Positions 19,345 through 26,755 of a DNA stretch of 64,000 nt are shown here, one piece after another. Each line of letters begins with the position of its first letter. The first letter of the stretch is position 1. The notes below the pieces were generated by a model. It searched no databases, was not told the DNA's origin, and saw only the letters and a list, made by a program, of their open reading frames with translations. A program made the position numbers and the translations under genes. The stretch spans positions 558,001 through 622,000 of the forward strand of contig JAPNUO010000001.1 of the NCBI GenBank assembly GCA_026627065.1. The letters are read 5' to 3'. The DNA is from Bacillota bacterium. Lineage in GTDB: Bacteria > Bacillota > Sulfobacillia > Sulfobacillales > Sulfobacillaceae.

Positions 19345-19756
19345 ATGGCCAACACAAAACTACAGAACGGACAGGCACTGCGTGTTTAACTGACTTGTGC
19401 ATTTAGTCTTTGTCACCAAATATTGGCGAGGGTCTTCACGAAGAAAATCTTGGAGGACGTACACACGACTTGACCCACGTCTGTCAAGACTTTGAAGCAA
19501 CTTTGGAGGCGTTTGATAGGGAACGCGTCATGTGCATTGGCTGATCACCTATACCCCCAAGGTGGCCATTTCCTGCCTGGTCAATAGGCTCAAAGGGGTC
19601 TCGTCCTCCTTGATCCGCAAGAAGCACTATCCGACTTTTGAGTGGGCACTGTGGGGAGGCAACCTCTGGTCGCCAAGTAATTTTGCGTGGTCGGCTGGGG
19701 GCCCTCCCCTATCAATTATCAAGCAATACATCGAGCAACAGAATACTCCGGATTGA
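19345..19756 (+). pseudogene. tnpA: Degenerate tnpA (IS200/IS605 Y1 transposase)
   Basis: Starts MANTKLQNG at ATG 19345, then shifts frame at least three times. Joined across frames it reads CHLVFVTKY, then THVCQDFEATLEAFD, HVHWLITYTPKVAIS, LVNRLKGVSS, LWSPSNFAWSAGGPPLSIIK and QYIEQQ, which is the Y1 single-strand transposase. The HUH motif (HVH) and the C-terminal tyrosine of QYIEQQ are still encoded, but the frame is broken. It is divergent from tnpB, as in IS605. Confidence 0.8.
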
Positions 19757-19835
19757 CCCCTACGGGTCAGCGCCTGATATTCCCGTCCTGAACGACGGGG
19801 TCTTACGGCGCAAACTGAATAACGAGAAAGAAGGG

Positions 19836-19878
19836 CACGGCGCGCCTCCCCCTGCCTGAAGGGGGCCTCCGCGCCGTG
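19836..19878 (-). terminator. Terminator of the TadE/pilin-like operon
   Basis: Outer arms CACGGCGCG/CGCGCCGTG (perfect 9 bp) enclose an inner CCCCCT/AGGGGG stem. On the minus strand it is followed by a pyrimidine-rich CCCTTCTTTCTC, 57 bases after the last stop codon of the operon. Confidence 0.65.
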
Positions 19879-19934
19879 AGAATTTGGTGAATCGGCTGTG
19901 GATAAACCCAGACTTCTCTCGCCGCGCGTCGTTG

Positions 19935-20291
19935 TCACAGGCGGGCTACGATTGCGACCGGTGGTGGCCCCAACCACTGAGGCCATGGGGTCAGGGCCGC
20001 TGGCATGCTAACCACTGCCGATGACACATGATTGTTGGAGACCGTGAGCGAATCCACCACGACATTTGGCGTGTGTAAATCGGCGTCAAGAAGCGAGGTC
20101 AGGGTCGATATCGTTGGGCTGCCTTCTGCTGCCAAAACGGTCGTGGCATTCACCAAAGCATTTTCCAGCACTTGATGTTGCCACCAGAGTTGCCCGAGGA
20201 GATAGACCAAGAGGCCCGACCAAAGTCCGATGACCATGATGCCCAATCCCATCAAGGTCACGTTACCACATCGGGAAGTGATGGTAGACAT
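19935..20291 (-). CDS. TadE/TadG-like membrane-anchored pilus protein
   Basis: A 118-residue protein with a short charged N-terminus, one membrane helix (LMGLGIMVIGLWSGLLVYLL, about residues 14-33) and an extracytoplasmic Thr/Ser/Val-rich tail. This layout fits the minor pseudopilins of Tad/Flp systems, but no catalytic or diagnostic motif is present. ATG 20291 has GGAGGAGG 5 bases upstream. It overlaps the end of the TadE-like gene by 29 bases, so the two are translationally coupled. No Tad ATPase or secretin is in the window. Confidence 0.6.
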   Translation of the reverse strand: MSTITSRCGNVTLMGLGIMVIGLWSGLLVYLLGQLWWQHQVLENALVNATTVLAAEGSPTISTLTSLLDADLHTPNVVVDSLTVSNNHVSSAVVSMPAALTPWPQWLGPPPVAIVARL

Positions 20292-20712
20292 AACCACCTC
20301 CTCCGTTGATATAGATCGGGACAACCGTGGGGGGAGACGACGTTGATGGGGCCGTAGAGGAACTAGAGGAGCCAACCAAGGTGGTCAATGTCTCGGATGC
20401 TGTCACCGTACCCAGAGGCTGCCCATTCCATAGTTGAAACGGAACCGACACGGTCACCACATGGGTAGCGCCGTTCGTGCTGACCACGGTGGTGGGACTT
20501 TCATGAACGCCAGCGTTACTGAGGGCTTGGGCGACGATGTCGTCGACCTGGCTTGGTGCCTGGCCGTTGACCGATGCCTGTACTCCAGCCTCGGCGGCAT
20601 CAGTCACGGCGACGTGGGTCAAGAAGAGTCCGCCAACCGTCGCAATGCCTGTGACAATGCTGAGTAAAATGGGAAGAACGAGGAGCAGTTCAATGTAGGC
20701 GTTTCCCCTTAT
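20263..20712 (-). CDS. TadE-like pseudopilin
   Basis: 149 residues from the chosen start. The N-terminal GNAYIELLLVLPILLSIVTG matches the TadE signature, with a small residue and Glu before a long hydrophobic helix, followed by an extracytoplasmic domain and a Ser/Thr/Pro-rich C-terminal tail. No ATG, GTG or TTG is near the signature. The frame begins with ATA at 20712, overlapping the preceding TAA stop in an ATAA junction, where an ATG would normally give ATGA. ATT a few codons on is an alternative. Middle gene of three, probably part of a surface pilus or secretion apparatus. Confidence 0.6.
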   Translation of the reverse strand: MRGNAYIELLLVLPILLSIVTGIATVGGLFLTHVAVTDAAEAGVQASVNGQAPSQVDDIVAQALSNAGVHESPTTVVSTNGATHVVTVSVPFQLWNGQPLGTVTASETLTTLVGSSSSSTAPSTSSPPTVVPIYINGGGGYVYHHFPMW

Positions 20713-20903
20713 TGGATGGTTGTCAGATTTTGCGTGATCTGGCCAAAGGCGTTCACTAAGGCATTGCGCAAGGCCTCGATGGGCATAATCATCGCGAGAA
20801 CCACGACGATAATCCAAATACCGTTTTCGATAAACACGTTGCCTTCGCTCCGGGCCAGCCATGCCACAATTCGGGTGTTCCAAAGACTCCGCCATAACTT
20901 CAC
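20709..20903 (-). CDS. Small single-helix membrane protein, pilin-like
   Basis: 64 residues: a basic N-terminus (VKLWRSLWNTRIVAWLAR), then ENGIWIIVVVLAMIMPIEAL as the only membrane helix, then a short polar end (QITQNLTTIQ). Size and shape fit a Flp-type pilin or a DUF-type partner, but the Flp processing motif is not clear. GTG 20903 is preferred because GGAGGG lies 6 bases upstream. It is the first gene of the three-gene operon and overlaps the next by 4 bases. Confidence 0.6.
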   Translation of the reverse strand: MKLWRSLWNTRIVAWLARSEGNVFIENGIWIIVVVLAMIMPIEALRNALVNAFGQITQNLTTIQ

Positions 20904-21251
20904 AATGGTCCCTCCTGTCGTTGTCGTTCCGCATTGCTTAATGCGGTAGCCATAGAATAGCGAATAAGCGAGAAAGAAAACCGGTGAAGTTTTCGACATC
21001 GGGCGCTGAAGTCAATTCATAATTCGGCATCTCCACAAGACTTGACGGGTAGCGACATAATTACCCAGTCGCTCCCGGTAGATGTTGATCAGCCGCATAT
21101 CGGCGGCACATCACAAGCACTCGGGCCCAAAGATTAACGGAATCTGGCCCCGATCATTTCGCTCATCTTCCGCCGTTGCCCACGCAAGGCCCTATGCTCG
21201 CGCCTTCCTGGGTGATATGCTGAGACTAAACTTTCCCAAAGGAGAATCACT
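20904..21251. other. Intergenic region between divergent pilin-like and SPFH genes
   Basis: No gene seen. It contains a 7-bp hairpin CCGCATT-gctt-AATGCGG (20929-20946) in the likely 5' leader of the pilin-like operon, and the strong ribosome binding site AAAGGAG of the SPFH gene near 21239. No convincing promoter could be assigned. Confidence 0.5.
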
Positions 21252-22079
21252 ATGGCAATCCGTAATGTGATTTCCACTCTGACGGCTAATGGCGAAGAAA
21301 TCATGGGGCCCGACGTCCTTTTATATCATTATCCGGGCAATGACATCATGAATGGGTCCTTGTTAACCGTCGAATCCAACCATTTTTGCGTCCTGAAAAG
21401 CCGCGGAGCGATTTTAAACGTCTATCAAACAGGACAATATCAAGTGGATACCCCCCAGCGCGTCATCGTTGGGGCTATTCAGCAAGCGTTTTATGGCGGC
21501 CAATCTCCTTGGCAGTACGAAGCGATTTACGTGAATCGCGCCAAGCTCGTGATCCGTGCGGAAGGGCAGGCCCTTTCTCGGGAAATGGCCCAGCTCCGCT
21601 ACCAAGTCGATTATTACATTCACATCGACTCAACCGACGACGCCTTAAAATTAGTCCAACACATGCCCTATCAAGGTCATTTCATTAGAACCGCCGAAGT
21701 GAACACCTACGCGGCGCCCGTGTTGGAACAAGCCATCAACCAGATATGTCAAGTCACGCCCTTGGAGCAAATTAACGAAAAAATCCACGAAATCACTGAC
21801 CTAGTGACCGCCCACCTCCAAGACTTCCTAAGTACCTACGGAATCACGTTGAACAACGTCAAAGTCCTCGTGGCGCCGGCCGACGAACTCATGAAAAAGC
21901 TGATCAGCCTTCGCGCGTTCGGGCTCTCCGAGGAGCAGGCCGTACGGTATTACATCGCCATGCTGATGGCCGAGAAGGGGCTCATCACCGCCCCCAATAT
22001 CGTGACTGGGACTGGCTTCACCATACAAGGTGCCTCGCCGTTGGTAGACGTGGCGTCTTACACCACGGCCAAACCGTAA
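21252..22079 (+). CDS. SPFH/band-7 domain protein
   Basis: 275 residues of the SPFH superfamily, in the sub-branch of soluble YdjI-like (virion-core-like) proteins: no N-terminal membrane helix, an early PGNDIMNGSLLTVESNHFCVL segment, then a VDTPQR strand and a long helical segment (VLEQAINQICQVTPLEQINE to LQDFL). Such proteins form oligomers on membranes, and the family role is poorly known. ATG 21252 sits behind AAAGGAG. It is followed 21 bases later by a helical protein of unknown function, probably in the same operon. Confidence 0.75.
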   Translation: MAIRNVISTLTANGEEIMGPDVLLYHYPGNDIMNGSLLTVESNHFCVLKSRGAILNVYQTGQYQVDTPQRVIVGAIQQAFYGGQSPWQYEAIYVNRAKLVIRAEGQALSREMAQLRYQVDYYIHIDSTDDALKLVQHMPYQGHFIRTAEVNTYAAPVLEQAINQICQVTPLEQINEKIHEITDLVTAHLQDFLSTYGITLNNVKVLVAPADELMKKLISLRAFGLSEEQAVRYYIAMLMAEKGLITAPNIVTGTGFTIQGASPLVDVASYTTAKP

Positions 22080-22100
22080 CCGCGACAACGAGGGAGCGTT

Positions 22101-22637
22101 ATGGAGCGCCACGAACGTCTAGCCGTCATCGTCGACAAGTTTTTTCACGAAAAGCGGGACACCAACCCCTACGCATCGGCCGAGACAATGCGTGCTCTCG
22201 ACCATCTCGTGCGCATTCATGTCACCGACGCCATGGCCCGAGCGGCCGCCCAATGGCGCGCCGTTTATGTCGACGCGAGCCGCGCCATGGGTACCCCGAC
22301 CCGCACACAGCCCCTCAGCAATGTTTCGGCCATGAGTCAAAGTCGGTTGTACAAACAGCTCGCCGACCGGTTGTCTGAGTGGGTAGCGCGCATTCAGGCG
22401 CTGCCCGCTCCAGCCAATGATCGCGTATACCATCGCATTCGCGATAACGATCAACTTTTGGAGCTGTTAATCGCTCACGATTATCAGCTGATTACTCTGG
22501 CGGAACAATTAGAACGCGAGTCCATGCATGTGACCCTCGATTCGGCGGAGGCCCTCCGGCCGACGGTGGAAACGTTGCTCAAAACGCTAACTGACGCCGT
22601 GATGGAACGCAATCGTATGTTAAGTGCGGTGCCTTAA
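22101..22637 (+). CDS. Hypothetical helical protein
   Basis: A 178-residue soluble protein, predicted by eye to be almost all helix, rich in Arg, Glu, Leu and Ala, with no signal peptide and no membrane segment. The family is not recognised. RBS GAGGGAG is 4 bases before ATG 22101. Its position just behind the SPFH gene suggests a partner protein (inference only). Confidence 0.65.
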   Translation: MERHERLAVIVDKFFHEKRDTNPYASAETMRALDHLVRIHVTDAMARAAAQWRAVYVDASRAMGTPTRTQPLSNVSAMSQSRLYKQLADRLSEWVARIQALPAPANDRVYHRIRDNDQLLELLIAHDYQLITLAEQLERESMHVTLDSAEALRPTVETLLKTLTDAVMERNRMLSAVP

Positions 22638-22771
22638 GCGACTCCGTTTTTCCTCGCACGGGTTGTCGTTGCTAGTCACACACCCCAGCGAACCATGCCA
22701 TCGGCCGTCCACATATTTTTGTGGAAAAGGGGAACCTTACGGCTACGACACCAATTGAGGAAGGGAACACA

Positions 22772-23629
22772 ATGCGACAGCAACACATTACACGAGGCCT
22801 GACCTTGTTGTCTTTAGCCGCCCTGCTTGCCGCGTGCGGCGTGCCGGCCCCTGCGCCCAAAGGCAACGCTAGTACCAAACACAGCAGCGCCCCACACACC
22901 CGTGTCCCCAAAAAAGCCAAAAAGTCCAAGGGGGCCACTCACGTCAGTAGTTCACGCACTCGCGGCCACGTAAGACCGGCCATGCGCACCATTAGCTTGG
23001 CCACGCTGCCTCAAGTGTCTGCCGTCACCCCATTTAATCCCCACATGATGGCCTACCACGAAATTTCCACGTTTATCAACGAAATGGGCTACCATTGGGT
23101 GACGCCGGTGCCAGGGGTAGCGTACATGACAAACCAACATAACCAGATCACCGGAGTTGAGGCGATCTTTCCCCAAAATCTGGGCGACTTTTCCTGGTAT
23201 GACCCGCCGACGCCGCCGACCATTTTAAACGCCAGTCTGGCCACCTACAGCGAACACCTCTACTTTGTTCCGCCGACCAGTATCACCACGACCATGTCTA
23301 GCGCGCTCCCCACCGATCTTTTGTCGTGGAGCGCCTTCGTGGGCGCCAATCCTCGCCTTCACGCTTATGTTCGCGAAGCCCGTCCATTTCGCGGATATAC
23401 GGTCTATGCGCCGCCCAACGGTCCCGGCCTGAAAGTGCTCGTGAACCCGTCCTCCGGCGTAGTGTCAGGATTCATGGTATCCGAACCAGCGTCCTGGGGC
23501 TGGCACCGCGTCTATCTAGGTCGCCCAGGCCACCCGTTTCCGTCCAAAATCTGGGGCCACGCTTATTACAGCGTGTTCATGCTGGAACCGCCCATGGCTT
23601 CGACCGCATCAGGCGGTCCGGTTTCTTGA
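22772..23629 (+). CDS. Lipoprotein of unknown function
   Basis: 285 residues. The signal peptide LTLLSLAALLAACGVP ends in lipobox LAAC near residue 22, followed by a low-complexity Lys/Pro/Ser/Thr linker and a C-terminal domain of about 190 residues rich in Trp, Tyr and Pro with no known motif. ATG 22772 (GAAGGGAAC upstream) is chosen because the signal peptide then begins immediately. It is probably anchored on the outside of the membrane. A weak terminator follows. Confidence 0.7.
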   Translation: MRQQHITRGLTLLSLAALLAACGVPAPAPKGNASTKHSSAPHTRVPKKAKKSKGATHVSSSRTRGHVRPAMRTISLATLPQVSAVTPFNPHMMAYHEISTFINEMGYHWVTPVPGVAYMTNQHNQITGVEAIFPQNLGDFSWYDPPTPPTILNASLATYSEHLYFVPPTSITTTMSSALPTDLLSWSAFVGANPRLHAYVREARPFRGYTVYAPPNGPGLKVLVNPSSGVVSGFMVSEPASWGWHRVYLGRPGHPFPSKIWGHAYYSVFMLEPPMASTASGGPVS

Positions 23630-23633
23630 GGGA

Positions 23634-23653
23634 GGGCGGCAAAGCCGCCTTCT
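23634..23653 (+). terminator. Short terminator after the lipoprotein gene
   Basis: Hairpin GGCGGC-aaa-GCCGCC followed by TTCTCTC; the T tract is weak. It lies between convergent genes and could serve both. Confidence 0.5.
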
Positions 23654-23654
23654 C

Positions 23655-23765
23655 TCAGCGGTAAAAGTACCCCGCCACTGCCACTAACAAGATCAAGCCA
23701 ACGAGAATCATCGCCCAAAGCGGCGGACGACTATTGGACGAGGGATCAGGCTCATGCGACATCAT
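23655..23765 (-). CDS. Very small single-helix membrane protein
   Basis: 36 residues: a polar start (MMSHEPDPSSNSRPP) and one membrane helix, WAMILVGLILLVAVAGYF. A ribosome binding site GGAAGGAG lies 7 bases before ATG 23765, which is the main evidence that it is translated. Convergent with the lipoprotein gene and divergent from the MFS gene. Function unknown. Confidence 0.5.
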   Translation of the reverse strand: MMSHEPDPSSNSRPPLWAMILVGLILLVAVAGYFYR

Positions 23766-23845
23766 TCGGCGCTCCTTCCTTGTGTTATTAAACCATACCT
23801 GTCCCCCTGCCCTGCAAGTCCTCGTTAACGCTGTCACTGACCACC

Positions 23846-25057
23846 ATGCAGTTGTTCTGGAAAACGCGGGCATTTTGGGCGTTGGCCCTGGGGTTGTTTC
23901 TCAACGCTTACGTTTACGGGGTCGCGGCCCTCTCGTTGGAATGGATACCGCACCCGCGGTGGTTTACGACGCTGGCCCTGCTATGGTCGCCTCTGGGACT
24001 GAGCGTTGGCATTGCGTTAGGCGGATGGCTTTCGGACCACTGGGGCCGTCGGCTGCTTCTCCTCGGAGCTCCCGTCGGCTATTTGCTCGGATCGCTCCTG
24101 CTCCTGTCGCCCGTCTCTCTTCTGACCCCGCTGTTGGCGGCAGGCCTCCTCATGATCACCGCCGGCATCGACAGCAACACGATCCTGGTCTATACCCAGG
24201 AATTGGTTCCCCCGGAAGTGCGACGGCAAACGCTTTACGCGGAGCTCAACTTCGTGAATTTAGGGGGGGTGGCCTTAGCCGGGTTGGCCAGCGTCATGGG
24301 AAACTGGGGACCAACGATGCTTCGGCTGGCAACCACGCTACTCCCCGCCATTCTGGCTGCCAGCTCCTTTGCACTCCGGCAAGCACTGCCGGAGTCCTCC
24401 CGCTGGGAACAAGAACGCCGCACACGCATTGTTGCTCCACGCCTCCCTGCCCTGTTCCCCATCCGGCTGTTGACCGCTATCTTGTTCTCCTTTTCCAACA
24501 CTGCCGGATTTTCCTTGATGACCTACGCGTTAGGTGCCGAATTCTTTCCTCGCCATTTTCATCACATTATGCTCATTTCTACCCTCACCGCGTTTGCAGT
24601 CGGTCTGACCGCCCGTTGGCTTGGTCGCATTCCGGCCAAACATATTTTGGTGGCGGGATATGGGCTGACGACGCTTTCGGGTTGGGCGTTAGCTCAGACT
24701 CGTACACCCGCCCATGGGGGCTTTTGGCCGGCACTGATTTCTTTAAGTGCGTTGACTTCGGTGACCTACCTGGCGGAAGACACCTTTAAGGTCGACGCCT
24801 GGCCTTCCGCCGTGCGCGGACGCTTCGTAGCGCTGGTGCGCATCATCTCGCTTCTCTTATACGTCATGGTGGTGTTGGCGGTGGGACGCGCCCGCCTCGA
24901 GCGGTTCTTGACCATCATGGTGTTGTCTTGGGGAACCGGATTGGCTGCAGCCGTGATGTGGTGGATCGCCGACACCTCCCTTTTCGAACACCAAGGCGGT
25001 ATATCCCGACTCCCTGTCGTACATTGGCGGCGCAGGCGATCGAAGAGACGTCCCTAA
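23846..25057 (+). CDS. Major facilitator superfamily transporter
   Basis: 403 residues with about 12 hydrophobic helices. The MFS loop 2-3 signature is clear: GGWLSDHWGRRLLLLG. The loop TQELVPPEVRRQTLYAE and the early-helix WSPLG segment resemble the sugar/metabolite:H+ symporter branch; the substrate is unknown. ATG 23846 has no strong ribosome binding site. The last 201 bases overlap the convergent methyltransferase gene; the transporter ends in a basic tail (RRRRSKRRP). Confidence 0.8.
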   Translation: MQLFWKTRAFWALALGLFLNAYVYGVAALSLEWIPHPRWFTTLALLWSPLGLSVGIALGGWLSDHWGRRLLLLGAPVGYLLGSLLLLSPVSLLTPLLAAGLLMITAGIDSNTILVYTQELVPPEVRRQTLYAELNFVNLGGVALAGLASVMGNWGPTMLRLATTLLPAILAASSFALRQALPESSRWEQERRTRIVAPRLPALFPIRLLTAILFSFSNTAGFSLMTYALGAEFFPRHFHHIMLISTLTAFAVGLTARWLGRIPAKHILVAGYGLTTLSGWALAQTRTPAHGGFWPALISLSALTSVTYLAEDTFKVDAWPSAVRGRFVALVRIISLLLYVMVVLAVGRARLERFLTIMVLSWGTGLAAAVMWWIADTSLFEHQGGISRLPVVHWRRRRSKRRP

Positions 25058-25873
25058 CGCCAGCTCAGCTAAATGTTCGGGCGTATACGACATGCCGTCG
25101 GCACTATGTACGCCCACTTGGACGCCAAAAAGGTGCCAAAGCTCGGAGGAGCCGTCGAGGTAGCCGAGGATCACCAAGCGGCCCCCAGGCTTGAGGGATT
25201 GTGCACAACGCGCCAACAATATCTGAACGGTCGGCGGCGGAAAATTTTCAATAAAGCGCACCAACGCGACGCCATCGTAGCTCCCTGATGGCCAGCGTTC
25301 CAGCGCATCTCCGCCGACGTAATGCGTGAGTCCTGAAAGAGCGCCTTCCCACAAGGCTGCCACCATTGGACGGTCAAACAATGTCACCTCAGCACCACGC
25401 TGGGCTAGGGCTGCTCCAATGGTTCCAGGGCCGGATCCGACGTCTAGCCACCGCTGGCCCCGCACATCGCCGACGGCCCTGAACAACAAAGGCACGACGT
25501 GCGGTGCCGTCTTCATTGCCCGCACTTGCTCGCCGATAGCGCGTAATAGATCCTCGTCTTCCTGGCATCTCGTCGGTGACAGCCTGACCGCCAGCGTGAG
25601 CCATTCCCGCAGTTGTTCCATCATCACGAGCACTTGGGCCAAATCTTCAGATGCGGACCACCACCAGCGTTGCTCAGAATCCACCCTAATCCAACCCCAG
25701 CGCTGCAATAACGGCCACAACCGCACGAGCCAGGGTTCCGAAAATCCTTCCCGGTAAAGTTCGCCCAGGGTCACCCCCCGCGTCAATGCCGCCCAGAGGC
25801 CAGAGCGAAAGACGGCATCCAAAATCAAGGCCCGGTAGGTCTCTTTCGGCCACAGCGCCCAATCGCACTCCAT
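24857..25873 (-). CDS. SAM-dependent methyltransferase (O-methyltransferase type)
   Basis: 338 residues. An N-terminal helical domain typical of dimeric O-methyltransferases is followed by the SAM-binding motif WLDVGSGPGTIGAAL, an acidic strand end (LFDRP) and the post-motif LKPGGRLVILGY. The folded domain ends around SGYTALVFEKG, and the last roughly 40 residues (Gly/His/Pro/Gln-rich) lie opposite the MFS gene, so this tail may simply be read-through. ATG 25873 has GGAGG 7 bases upstream. The substrate is unknown. Confidence 0.75.
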   Translation of the reverse strand: MECDWALWPKETYRALILDAVFRSGLWAALTRGVTLGELYREGFSEPWLVRLWPLLQRWGWIRVDSEQRWWWSASEDLAQVLVMMEQLREWLTLAVRLSPTRCQEDEDLLRAIGEQVRAMKTAPHVVPLLFRAVGDVRGQRWLDVGSGPGTIGAALAQRGAEVTLFDRPMVAALWEGALSGLTHYVGGDALERWPSGSYDGVALVRFIENFPPPTVQILLARCAQSLKPGGRLVILGYLDGSSELWHLFGVQVGVHSADGMSYTPEHLAELALGTSLRSPAPPMYDRESGYTALVFEKGGVGDPPHHGCSQSGSPRQHHDGQEPLEAGASHRQHHHDV

Positions 25874-25963
25874 GAACGCGCCTCCTTAGCCACTCAAGAC
25901 TTCTTCACACTACGCAGGCGCACTGCCAAAAGAGCCTGGGCCCTTCACCAAATGTCTTTCCGA

Positions 25964-26755
25964 TCAGGAGGACGTTCCGTCCTTGCTGTCCAGCCAGGCG
26001 CCGAGCGGACGCAACGTGACACCGGCCTGTTCCAGCGCCTCACGAACCGTTTCGGCCAACCTCACACTATCGGGCGTGTCGCCATGCAGGCACACGGTGT
26101 CGGCCTGCACCGCCAGCCGCTGTCCTTCGATGGTCTCTACCGTACCTTCGGTGACCATGCGCACCACGCGGTCTCTGACCTTGCTAGGCTCGGATATTAC
26201 CGCGCCGGGGACCCGGCGCGGTACAAGACGGCCATCTGCTGCATATGCGCGGTCTGCATAAACCTCGAAGGCGACCGTTAATCCCTTTTCCCGGCCCAGG
26301 CGCATAAGCTCTCCCCCGTAGGCGATGAGGATGAGGCCAGCATCAAAGGCCAACACCGCATCCACAATCGCCTCCGCCAGCGTCGTGTCGGCCATAGCGA
26401 GATTGTTGAGTTGGCCATGCGGCTTGACATGCTGCAGCCGCACCCCATGCCGTTGGCAAAACGCCGACAACGCTCCCAGCTGATACAAGACGTCCGTAAA
26501 CGCCTCCCGATAACTCACCGCGAGATTGCGGCGACCAAATCCTACCAAATCCGGAAAGGCTGGATGCGCCCCGATTCCGAGCCCGCGTTGTTTGGCTTCG
26601 TAGACCCGTTGATCCATGATGCGGGGATCGCCCGCGTGAAAGCCGCAAGCAATGTTCACCGAGGTCACAAACGCCATCATCGATTCGTCGTCCCCCATGC
26701 GCCACGCTCCAAACCCCTCGCCCATGTCGCAGTTTAAATCAATGTACCGAGTCAT
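25964..26755 (-). CDS. pxpA: 5-oxoprolinase subunit A (LamB/YcsF family)
   Basis: 263 residues. Part of the ATP-dependent PxpABC 5-oxoprolinase that opens 5-oxo-L-proline (pyroglutamate) to glutamate. Signature segments are DLNCDMGEGFGAW, SVNIACGFHAGDP, GAHPAFPDLVGFGRR and the C-terminal VCLHGDTPDSV. ATG 26755 with GGAGAGGG overlaps pxpC by 17 bases. Last gene of the pxpB-pxpC-pxpA operon. Confidence 0.95.
   Translation of the reverse strand: MTRYIDLNCDMGEGFGAWRMGDDESMMAFVTSVNIACGFHAGDPRIMDQRVYEAKQRGLGIGAHPAFPDLVGFGRRNLAVSYREAFTDVLYQLGALSAFCQRHGVRLQHVKPHGQLNNLAMADTTLAEAIVDAVLAFDAGLILIAYGGELMRLGREKGLTVAFEVYADRAYAADGRLVPRRVPGAVISEPSKVRDRVVRMVTEGTVETIEGQRLAVQADTVCLHGDTPDSVRLAETVREALEQAGVTLRPLGAWLDSKDGTSS

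Larger units (their letters stand above)
18000..19810. mobile_element. Decayed IS605-type element (divergent tnpA and tnpB)
   Basis: The two remnants lie back to back and are flanked by small hairpins: 18006-18023 on the left, and CCCGTC-ctgaac-GACGGG (19782-19799) on the right, 26 bases past the tnpA end. IS605-family ends carry subterminal hairpins of this kind. The exact boundaries are not determined. Confidence 0.55.

Noticed and set aside
23734..24789. 351-codon open frame overlapping the MFS gene
   Set aside because: The MFS frame shows 12 helices and the DHWGRR motif; this one shows neither membrane helices nor motifs.
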